Origin: Paramagnetospirillum magnetotacticum MS-1
GTDB taxonomy: Bacteria > Pseudomonadota > Alphaproteobacteria > Rhodospirillales > Magnetospirillaceae
Assembly (NCBI RefSeq): GCF_000829825.1
Contig: NZ_JXSL01000009.1
Span: forward strand, 124,001 to 188,000
Direction: 5' to 3'
Length of the DNA stretch: 64,000 bases
The notes beneath the pieces were generated by a model. That model had not been told where the DNA came from. It made no database searches and saw nothing but the letters and a program-made list of their open reading frames with translations. Numbering within the stretch: the first letter of the stretch is position 1; the number at the start of each line of letters is the position of its first letter. A program made the position numbers and the translations under genes. Below are positions 48,101-60,100 of the stretch, piece by piece.

Positions 48101-51100
48101 GAGTCAATCGGACTGGCCTGCAATCCGTCGAAGCGCCAATAGCCGGACAGGCCGCTCTCATAGCCATGCAGGGTGGCGTTCATATTGGCGGAGATTTCCG
48201 CCTGGGTGCGCACGCCGTGCCACACCCGCACATCGTCCAGCAGACCGTTCAGGGCACTGCCGGTACTGCCGATGGGATTGCCCAGGCCCAGCGAACCGGT
48301 ATCGGTCACCGCCAGCGGAACCGCCGGGATGGAGGCGGTGCCATAGACACTGCCGTCCAGATACAAGGTGACGGTACCGGCGCTGCTGATGCTGGCCGCC
48401 ACATGGTGCCAGGTCCCGGTGAAGGTGGCCGGTGTGCCGCCCAGTGTCACCTCGGTCCCGTTGACCACGGCGGTCAGGGTATAGGTTCCGGCAGACACTT
48501 CCTTGATGAACAGGCCGTATTCGACGCTGCCATTGGTCGTGCCGCGGGCGACCACGGCATGAAGCTGGCCAACGGTTGCCGATGTCAGCGGCTTGACCCA
48601 GGCTTCCAGGGTTACCGCATCGGCGAAGGCCAGCTTGCCGCCGTCATTGACGGTGACAGTGGTGGCGGAAGTTCCCGTCGGATACAGGGCATAGCCCATC
48701 CCCGCCCCGGCCACCGGCGCCTGATTGACCGACTGCACGGTAATGGAGACGGTCTGGGGCGACGTCAGATATTGACCATCGCTTAGGCGCACCTGGAACG
48801 AATCGGAGGTGTGCGACGACCCGTCATTGAAATAGCGCAGCCCCATGGTGCCGCCGGACAGGTCGGCGCCGCTGAAGGCATCGCCCACCGCCAGGACTCG
48901 GCCATTGACCACCAGGGCGCCGTAATCGGGAAGGTCGGTGACCACATAGCTGAGCTGAGCGGCGGCGGCGCCTTCGGAATCCGTGGCATTGAGGCCGTTC
49001 GCCCCGCTCATGATGTTGATGGACGAACCCTGGCTGTCCACGAAGGTGCTTCCCACCGTCAGGGTGGGCGCGGTGTTGGAGGCGACCACCGTCAAGGAAA
49101 GCGATCCCATTCCGGTCAGCGTGCCCCCCATCCCGTCGTTCACGACAAGGTCGATGGCATCGGCGCCGACCGTTCCGGCCGCCACATACGTGATGATGTC
49201 GGCGTTGACGTCAGCCTGGGTAAAGGTCGCCCCGGAGGCCAGCGCCGTGCTGCCCTTGTAAAGGGTTCCCTGGTGCGCCAGGGTTCCCACGGTATAGACC
49301 AGATTGGAATCACCCACCTGGATAGCGTCATAGGGACGCAGATAGGCCTCGTTCAGGGTAAAGGTCCCCGTCTGCCCCACGATCAGATTGGGGGGCGCCA
49401 AGGTCAAGGAGTGCCAGTCATAGCCCATATTGGCCGTGAAGGCCTGGGCCACCACATTGCCATGGCCGTCATCGGCGTTGATGGTGAAGGTATCGCTGCC
49501 CACATAGCCGGAATCGGCCTGATAAGTCAGGGCGGCCCCTGTCACGGTAACCGTGCCATGGGCCGTCTTGGTGGCACCCACCAAAGAATAGGTCACGGTT
49601 TGCCCGATATCTGCATCGGTGGCGCCCAGCGCGCCGCTGACCGAGCCGCTATTGGTCACCGAGAACGAGGTCACGGTGGAGGTGCCGATCATCAGCCCCT
49701 GCCAAACCGGCGCGTCCTCGACCGCGGTTATCGTCAGATTGGCGGTTCCGGTATCGAGGCTGAAGGCGGTGCTGCCGCCATTGGTGTTGGTATCCACCTT
49801 GGTGCCATGAGCCGAACCGTCCGTCTGGTCCCAGGCCCGCCAGGTGAAGGTGGCGCCGCTGCCATTGGCATTGGCATTGGCGACGAAGCGCACCTTGTCG
49901 GTGGAGGCCAAAAGCAGCGACTGCGAGCCCGTCACCGAACCAAACGAGGCCCAGTTGCTGCCACCGTCGATGCTGTATTCCCAATTGCCGTTGGAATTGG
50001 CGGCTGCGGTCACCGCGATGCCCTTGGGCAGGCCGGTACCGTCGGGATCGGTGACCTTGCCCAGCAGTTCCGAGACCAGATGGACGCTGGGCGCCGCATC
50101 CTCGACCATGGTCCAGGTGGAGGTGGTGGGGCCGCCCAGGGTGACGGTGACGAAATCCACGTCCTCATGCCCGCTGCTGTCGAGGTCGCCGGGGAAGACT
50201 ATGCCGATCCGGCCATCGCCGAGTTCGGTCAACCCCACCTGCTGGTTCCACGCTAGGTTGGATTTGGGCGTGATGATGGTGGTATCGCCGATCAAGGCGT
50301 CGGCGGAACTGTAGTGTTGCAAGATCACCCTGGTGGCGTCCGTGCCACCCACATAAGCACGCCAGGCGATCACATAAGAGCCGTCGGAAAGGCCCAGAAC
50401 GGTGGGACTCCCCACATTGGACGGTGTCGGAGTGATGTTGGTCGTCGGACTGTATTCGGTCCCGCCGGTCACAGCCGAGCCATTCAAGGTGAAATGGCGG
50501 AAATGGGGAGCACCGTCGTCATAGGCGACCACGAAACTGCCATCGGCCAGGGTGGTGACCTGGGGCTCGGCCTGGTTGCCTGCAATATTGCTGTTGACCA
50601 GGAATTCACCACCCACCGGCGAGAGCGAATTGCCGGAAATGGAGAAGATCTGGCCGTCGATATCCTGGCCGTTTCCTCCCACCGCGCTGTTGGTGGACCA
50701 GAAGACGGCGATCTTTCCATTACCCAGGTCGGTGATCGTATTGACGAAGTCGTAGCCGATCTGAGTGGCATAGGTGTTGGCCTTGGTGGTGGCCACCACC
50801 ACCTGACCGGCATCGTTGTAGACCTTGACCGAGATCTGGCTGTGGCTGGCATCGGTGGATTCCCGCCACGACACCGCGAAGCCGCCGCCCGAAAGCGACG
50901 TCACCGCCGGGTAGTGGTGCGACTGACCATCGCTGGCCGCCACCGAGATGCGGCCGGGGGTGGTCTGGTAGGTGCCGCTGGCATCGAAGATGAACGCGTC
51001 CACCGACAATTCGTTATCGCCCACCAGCACGAACTTGCCATTGGCCAGCGGGGCCACCGTCATGCGGACCCAGGAATTGGCGCCGGGATTGAGGCCCAAC

Positions 51101-54100
51101 GTCCCCAGATAGGTCGACGACGAGCCAAGCGGCGTACCGTCGGTATCGAGCATGCGGAACCCGGCAAAGCCACTGCCCCAGGAGGCCACCATCTTGCCGT
51201 TGGTGAGGTGGGTGAGATGGTCGAAATAGCCCCACGGATTGCTGGCATTGGTGCTGAGCTGGACAGGCGTTCCCACCGTATTGGTCTGCGGCCCCAGTTG
51301 CGGCGCGTCATTGGCGCTGTTCACCGTGATCGTTGACGTGATGGCGCTGCTCGACGCGGTGCCATCGCTCACCGTCAGGTTCAGATTGCGCGAGCCGCTG
51401 GCCAGCGTATCGAGCGCGTTGGAATAGGTCACCGAGCGGATGGCGTTCTGGTAATCGGCCAGGGTCGCGGAACCCGACAGGACCAGGCTGCCATTGGCAA
51501 AACTGCCGGTGATGCCGTACTGGCTGGCGAAGGACAAGGTGTCGCCGGTGATCGCGCCGCTGATGGCGATGGTGGCGCCGCTCAGGGAGGCGTTGTCCAC
51601 ATCCGTCAGCGAGAGCGTCGAGAACGGCGCGGTCGCCGTTCCTCCCTCGGTAAAGGACGCGGTGTTGCCCGACTGCGTCGCCACCGGCGCATCGTTCACC
51701 GGGGTGATCGTCAGGTTGGCCACCCCGGTATTGGCGCTGAACGCCGAGGTGCCGCCGTTGACGCTGGTATCGACCTTGGCCCCGTGGGAGCCGCTGGTCT
51801 GGTCCCAGGCCCGCCAGGTGAAGGTGGCCGCGCCAGAATAATCGGCATTGGGAACGAACCGCACCTTGTCGGTACCGCTGAGCAGCAGCGACTGGGTGGC
51901 CGACAGGCCCCCCATGGCCGTCCATGTGCTGCCGCTATCGGTGCTGTACTGCCAGGTTCCATGCGGATCGGTGGCGTCGGTGACGGCGATGCCTTTGGGC
52001 AGGCCGGTGCCGTCGGGATCGGTCACCCCGCCCGTAAGTGTGGAAACCAGACTGCCGGTATTGGCGGCGGAGCTGATGTCCTCGGTGATGCCGGTCAGGG
52101 CGATCGAGCCGTTGACCACGCTGGGAGCGGCGCTTCCGGCGCCAAGCGTCATGGCCTGACCGCCAGCCACCTTGTTGGCGGTGATATCGGCGGTCGGGAA
52201 GGTCCAGTCAGCCGCCAGATTGGTTTCGCTGCCGCTAAGGGCCGTCCACGCCGCCCCCATCTGGGCTCCCGATTGGGTGGCGCCCCAAACCCGCACCTCA
52301 CCGATCTCGATCGGCACAAAACCCGAGGCGCTCCGGTTCACGCCCAACATCACCGGAGCGTTGATGGTCAGAGCCGTCATCCCGGCGGCGTTCTCGCCGG
52401 TGCCGCAGGCGACGCCATCCACATAAACGGTTGCCGATTTGGTTGACTGATCGTAGCTGAAGCCCACCTTGTGCCAGTTACCGTCGTTGATATCGACGGT
52501 GCTGGTGGCATAGAAACCCTGGCCATTGTTGTCGCTGACCTGCACCACCAGCTTGCCGGAGTTCATCACCATCTGGAAGAACCCGCCCGCATAAGCGGAA
52601 TTGCTGCTGACGATACCGGCGAAGCTGGTACCGACGGCGGTGGTCTTGATCATCGCCTCGACGGCGTGACCGCCGGTCAGCGTCATGTTTCCGGCCGTCG
52701 TCGCGATATCGTTCACACCGTCGAAGGACAAGGCGACGGGCGGAAGAACCGGTGCGTCGTTGGCGCTGGTCACCGTGATGGTTGACGTGACGGCGCTGCT
52801 CGACGCGGTGCCGTCGGTCACCGTCAGGTTCAAAGTGCGGCTGCCATTGGCCAGCGTATCGCTGGTGTTGGAATAGGTCACCGAGCGGATTGCGTCCTGG
52901 TAATTGGCCAGGGTGGCGGTACCGCTGAGCGTCAGCATGCCAGTGCCGGAGTTGTAGCTTCCGGTGATGCCGTACTGGCTGGCGAAGGACAAGGTGTCGC
53001 CGGTGATCGCGCCGCTGATGGCGATGGTGGCGCCGCTCAAGGAGGCGTTGTCCACATCCGTCAGTGAAAGCGTCGAGAACGGCGCGGTCGCCGTTCCTCC
53101 CTCGGTAAAGGTGCCCGTAGACACCGACTGCGTCGCCACCGGCGCGTCATCGACCGCCGTCACCGTCAGATTGGCGGTGGCCGTGGCGGAGCTGAAGGCG
53201 GTGGCGCCGCCATTGGTGCTGGTATCGACCTTGGCCCCATGGGTGCCGCTGGTCTGATCCCAGGCCCGCCATGTGAAGCTGGGGGTGCCGTTGTAATCGG
53301 CGTTGGGGACAAAGCGCACCTTGTCCGTATCGGCCAACAGCAAGGACTGGGTGGACGACACGGTCCCGAAGGCATTCCAGGTCGTTCCACCGTCGGTGCT
53401 GTACTGCCATGTGCCGCTTGCGGCCGGGACATTGGTGACGGCGATGCCCTTGGGCAGGCCGGTACCGTCGGGATCGCTGACCGAGGCGGTCAGCACCGAA
53501 ACCAGATTGCCGGTATTGGAGGCGCTGCTCACATCCTCGACGATGGCGGCCAGGGTCACCGGGGCTGGCGAGAATTGGAAATGGCGATCGGCGATATTGG
53601 AGTCGCTGGCTGGCTGGCTGCCCCACACCACGGCAAAATCACCGTTGCTCAGCGGACCGATGATAGCGTTGCCCTGGGTCTCGTCGCTCAGCGTGGTGCC
53701 CAGCACGTATTCGTCGGTGCGTGGCGAACCGTCGGCGTTGAAGGCGCGGGCGATGTACTGGCGGGTGCCGGTATCGGAATACCAGGAAAGCACATAGCCG
53801 CCGTCATTGGTGGCGGCGATGTGCGGGCGGTACTGCACGAGGGTCGTGGTCTGCAGCGGCGACGTCTCGGCACCCAACGCCGTGCCGTCGGCAGCGAAGT
53901 GACGCACCAGGATATCGGAGGTGTTTGTGCTGGTCTCGTAGGCGACAACGAAGGACCCGTCCGAGAGCACAGCCACGGCCGGATAGTTCTGGTTGCCAGC
54001 GACCGTCGAGTTGACGATGAAATTGGCGGCCACCACCGTACCGGTCGGCGACAGGATGGTGCCGACGACGTCCGTACCCGATCCGCCCGTTTCGTTGACG

Positions 54101-57100
54101 CTGCGCCAGAATACCGCCACATTGCCGTTCTTCAGCCCGACCACCGAGGGATACATCTGCTCGTCGGTGTTGTCGGTGTTGACCAGCCGCTCCGACAGCA
54201 TTTCGCTGCCGTCGGCGTTGAACAAGCGCAGGCCGATATTGCGGCTGCCGACCGCCCCCGTGGAATAGACCACAGCGAAACCGCCGCCAGCCAGGCCCGC
54301 CGACTGGGCGTAGGCCTGTTCGCCGGTATGGTTGGTGTCGGCGAAGAAGTCGTTGGCGGTACGGGCGCTGCCGTCGGCGTTGAACACGCGGGCGCGCACG
54401 CCGACGTCCGAGCCCTCGGCACTGTTCCAGGTGACGACATAACCGCCATCGGCCAGGGCGGCGACCGAAGGAAGCCCCTGATCGCCGTCCGTGGTGGTGT
54501 TGACCATAATGTCGGCGGCGTCGCGTGGAGTACCATCGGCATTAAAGCGGCGCATAACGATGCAACCGTAAACGGGGTCGGCGGGCAACGACCCCGCCCA
54601 AGCGACCACATAGCCACCATCGGCCAGCATCGCCGCCACCGGACGGTACTGAGTGCCGGAGGTAACCGAATTGTCGATGGTGGCGGTACTGGCGTTGATC
54701 TGGTAGCTCGTAAACACTGGCGCGTCATTGGCCGCCGACACGGTCAGGGTGGAATTGACAGCTGAACTCGACGCGGTACCGTCGTTGACGGTCAGGCTGA
54801 TATTGCGCGAGCCGCTGGCCAGCGTATCGAGCGCGTTGGAATAGGTCACCGAGCGCAGGGCATCCTGGTAATTGGCCAGGGTCGCCGAGCCCGACAGCAC
54901 CATGGTGCCATTGGCAAAGCTTCCGGTGATGCCGTTCTGGCCAGCGAAGGACAAGGTGTCGCCAGCCACCGCGCCGCTGATGGCGATGGTGGCGCCGCTC
55001 AAGGAGGCATTGTCCACATCGGTCAGCGAGAGCGTCGAGAACGGCGCGGTCGCCGTTCCTCCCTCGGTATAGGACGCGGTGTTGCCCGACTGCGTCGCCA
55101 CTGGCGGATCGTTCACCGGGGCGATGGAAAGATTGGCCGTGGCCTGACCGCTGGAATAGGCGCTGAGAGTCCCTGAATTGGCGTAGGTGTTCTGCAAGCC
55201 ACCGCTGACCGCGCCATCGGTGCCGTCCCAGGCCTTGAACTGGAACGACGTATTGCCGCTGAAATTGGCGTTGGGCACGAAGCGCACCTTGGCCGAGGCA
55301 TCCAGAACCAGCGCCGAAGCCGGGGCCAGGGCATTGCCCATGGCGGACCAGCTTCCACCGCCATCCAGGCTGTACTGCCAGGCGCCGTCCGGGCTGTAGG
55401 CATTGATGACGGCGATGCCGTGGGTGGAGGCCATGACGGTATCGGTAACCTGTCCCGCCACCAGGGCCGAGACCAGCGTGCCGGGATTGCTCACCGGGTC
55501 TTCGCTGATCCCCGCCACGGTGACAGTTGTCCCCGACAGAACCGGCTGGTCGTTGAAGGACAGGGTGATGGTCTGCTGGGTGACGCCGCCGAAGCCGTTA
55601 TCGGCCACGACGACGAAGTGGTCACTGGCCGCGCTGTAATTGCTGCGGGTGTACTGCCAGGTCCCGGAGGTCGAATTGATCGACACGCTGCCATTGGCGG
55701 GGGCCAGGGTTCCACCAGCGATGCTCAAGCTGACCGGCAGGGGAGAATCCAACAGCACATGGCCACTCACCGTATTGGACAGGGCATAGGCCCCGTCATC
55801 GATCCAGTGCGCGCCGTCGTTGAAGGTGCCGCTATAATTGTGGCCCGAGGAATCGGCGATGGTGACGCCGCTTCCGGCATCCATGCGCCAATAGGCCGCC
55901 AGGGAACTCCAGTCGGAATCAGTGCTGGTGACGACCTTGTCCATGTTGGCGGAGATTTCCGCAGTGGTCCGCGCCGTGTTCCACAGGCGGAAATCAGCGA
56001 TCTCGCCGTGGAAGCCCTCGGTGCCGGGGTTGCCAGCATTGCCCACGTAGGTGCGGTCGAGGGACGAATTGATGGGGTATACGCCGACCGTGGAATCGGG
56101 AACCGAGTAGGACGCGCCATCCAGATTGATACTGAACACGCCGTTGGTGCGCACCAACGCCACATGCTGCCACTGACCGGCACTCAGATGCGCGCTCGAC
56201 ACCCCCGAAACGACCGCCCCACCGCTCATGAACCCAAGATAACCGGAGGTATCGGCATAAAGGCCATAACCTCTGAACGAACCATCACCTGTATAGGCGA
56301 TGAACTGGAGATTGCCGTGGTTGCTGCCATCCCATTTGACCCACGCCTCCATGGTGACGTTGTCGGTCTGGGTGCTGATATTGGCCAGCGAGGCCAGGTT
56401 GTTGTGGCCGTCGAAGGCAATTGCGTAATGCTCGGCGTTCACGGTGGGATTGCCGCCGCCATAAAGGCCGGTGACACCGGTGATATCGGCCTGGGCCGGA
56501 TGGGTGGTGACGCCCGCCAGCTTGATCAGGGTGCCGTCCAGATTGCCGCCCTTGACCGCCAGCCAGCCGTCTGTGCCGTCGGTCATGAAGCCGACCATGT
56601 TGCCGCCGCCCAGACCGGAAAGAAGGGCGGCGGTGGCCGTCGGCGTGCCCTGCCAGGGCATGACCTGCACATAGGTCAGCGAACCGCCCGCGCTGAGATC
56701 GACCTTGTCCACGCCGGTGGTGAAGTCGGTGATCACCGCCGGTGAGGCCGAGGTGGATACCGTCCCCGCTTCGAATTTGAAGACGTCTGAGCCCAGATTG
56801 CCGGTCAGCACGTCTCCGCCCGCTCCGGCGCTAAGGGTGTCCGAGCCTTGACCGCCGATCAGGGTCTGGATGGTGGAATCGCCCAGGGCGCTGAGCGTGA
56901 CGGCGGCCGTGGACAGATGGGCGTCCACCACGGTGAAGCCCGCCCCCGAGGAGGCGGTCCCGAAGGTCACCGACAGAGGCGAGCCCGAGGCCGCCAGCAT
57001 CAGCGTCTCGACGTTGTGCACATTGGCGAAGGCGGAATCCACCACCACGCCGCCAGTGGTGAAGTTCAGTCTCAGCGTATCATTGCCAGCACCGCCATTG

Positions 57101-60100
57101 ATGGAATCGGCATTGCTGAAATCGGACAAAAGGAACGTATCGTTACCCGAACCGCCGGTCAGGGTATCGTTGCCCGTCCCGCCGTTCAGGGTCACGGCGG
57201 TGCTGCTGCCACTGGCTGACAAGGTATCGTTGCCCGCCCCGCCATCGACGCTGTCGATACCGCCCGCCACATTGATCACGTCGGCCCCAGAGCCGCCGAT
57301 GAGCGAGAGAGTCGCCGAACCGCTGCTGGTGGTCGTGATCGTCGGCGACCCGGCATCGGACATGGTCGCCGTGTGGCTATTGCCGGACTTGTCAGCGAGC
57401 GGCGTGGCCCCGGCGAAGTCGTACTCGGACACGAGACCGCTGGCGACAACCTGGCCCTGGTTGATCTGTCCGGCCTCGGAGGACGTCAACGCCCGGTTAT
57501 GTATTTGGATATCGGTAATCTGCCCGAGGAAATTATAGCTACCATTGCCGCTGCCGATGGCGAGGGTCGTGGTAATGTTGGCGTGAGCGTTATTCGGCGG
57601 GTATCCCGCGTACAACTGGGAAATCGCCATATCGACGCCGTCGATATACAGCTTGTTGGCGGAAACGTTCCCTTGCGTAAACACAGCCGTGATGGTGTGC
57701 CACTGTCCGGCCAGGGCATTGATTCCGCTGATGCCATAGGAATCCCCGCCCTGAAGGGTACAGAAGCCTAATTTGTCGTCCCAGATCATCAGGTTATACT
57801 GGCCGAAGCTGATCGGCATGGCCCTATCGGCAGCCGTGTACGGCCAGTTCATCTTGAAAGACACTGACACCTGATCGCCGGTATTGGCACCGCCGACAAT
57901 CGCGGGCACCACCATATAGTTCGTCCCCGAGAACTGAATCGCCGAGACACTCGGGGCGGGATTGCTGACCACCGTCACGGTATTGCCGCCGGTGAAGCCC
58001 AGTTGCTCGACACCCGACTCGTAAAGCTGGCTGCTGCCGCTCACATGCAGGCTGCCATTGGCGCCCGTGAAGGTCGCCGCGCTTTCGGCCATCTGCAGAT
58101 TGACCTTGTCGGCGCCGGTGCCGCCCAGAATGCTGGTGGTGCCGGTTCCCGCCGCCAAGGTCAGGCCGCTGGTCATGGCCGAGGCGTTCAGCGACACCGT
58201 GCCGGTGGACGCACTGACGTCGAGCGAATTGATGCCCGTACCCGAACCCAGCGAGAGGAACTCATTGCCCGTGTCGCTGATCACCACCCCCTCGATACCG
58301 CCCAGCTTGGCCAGAGCGGCCGAGGAGACGGAACTGCCAGCCGACAGGATCAACTGGTCCGTGCCGGTACCGCCGATCACCGTGGTCGCGGCGGCCAGAT
58401 CGGCCACGCTCATCTTGATGATGTCGTTGCCGTCCCCGGCGTCGATGGTGGCAAAGCCGCTGGCGACGTCGATGGTGTCATTGCCAGCCGAGCCGCTCAA
58501 CGTGACCGCGCCCGGGCCGCCAGCCGAGAAGGTGTAACGCTGGCTGAACACGCCAGCCGCATTGCTGTCGGCGCCGGTCCAGGTGACCACCACGGAGCCG
58601 TCGGCCAGGGTGGCCAGTTGCGGATGCCCGTCGCCGGTCCAACTGCTGTTGGGCACCTGGAACTCGGTCCCCAACTTGTTGCCGCCGCCATCGAAGCGCT
58701 GGCCAAAAATGGCCTTGTTGCCCAGCGAGGTGGCGCCGGAATAATCGCTTTCCCACACCGCCAGGAAGCCGCCGTCCGACAGGCGGGTGACCGCCGGCCA
58801 GCCCTGGAAGCCGGTGGTCGAGGTGTTGACAAGGAACTCGCTGCCCTGCGCCGCGCCGCTGCTGTTGTAAAGGCGCGCGTAGATTCCGGACTCTCCGTTG
58901 GCATCGCCGCTGCCGGTGGCATCCTGGTTGGCGCTTTGCCACATCGCCACGAAACCGCCGCCGGTCAGGGCGGCCACAGTCATGCCGGTCTTGTCGTTGG
59001 CACTGGGCACGTCCACTTCGAACTGGCCGCGCGGGGTGCCCGAAGGGCTGACCAACTGCGCCCAGATGGTATGGCTGCTGCCGGTACCAGCTTCCCAGAC
59101 CACCGCCACGTCGCCATTGGTCAGTTCGGCCAGGCTTTGGATGAAACCGTTATTGCCAGCATCGCCGGTATTGGACGACACCTGGATCTCGGTCGGCCCC
59201 ACCTTGTTGCCGCTGGCGTCGTAACGCTGGGCCATGACGTGGAACGAGGTCGAGCCAGCGGGATCGTTCTGCCAGGCGGTGAAGAAGCCGCCATCCGAGG
59301 TGGCCACCACCGAGGGATAGGACTGGTAGCCGGTAGTGGTGTTGTTGACCAGGAACTGGCCGCCCTGGGCCACCCCGCTGGCATTGTAGATTTGGCCGTA
59401 GACCCCCCACTGGTTGGTGTCGGCCACCCCGGATTCGGTCTGATATATCTGCCGAAGGACCACGAAACCGCCGCCGGTCAGACCGGCCACCGCCTGGCCC
59501 GACTGGTTGAAGGCGGGAGTCGAACCCACATGTGTCTCGCTGCCCGCGGGGTTGCCGGACGCATCGAAGCGCTGAAAATGGACGTCGTCGGTAAACGAGG
59601 CATCCTGGCCATAGCTACGCCAGACCTCGACCCAACCGCCGTCGGCCAGCTTGGAAATGAAGGGCTGCTGCTGGTTGTCGGTGGTGAAGGTATTAACCTG
59701 GGTCTTCGTCCCACTCACCGTCAGAGAACCCAGCGTCGGCGCCGCCTGGGTGACCGTCAGGCTGCCGTCGCTGAATTGCAGCGTCTCGACGCCGACCAGG
59801 GTATCGGTGCCATCATTGCCGTCGGCCGTATTGGTATCGGTTACCGTGACGGTGCCGTTGGCCATGCTGATCCGATAGCCCGCCTCCGAGCCATGGAACG
59901 CCGCCTTGTCGGTGCCATAGCCGCCGTCGAACACATCGTTGCCCGCCCCGCCGGTGAAGGTGTCGCTGCCGATGCCACCGGTCATGGTCATGGCCGAGCC
60001 GTGGCCGCCGGCATCAAGACTGACATCCGCGCCGCTCAGATGGGCGTCCAGGGTGTTGAACCCGGCACCCGATGCGATGGTCCCCATGGTGATGGACAGC

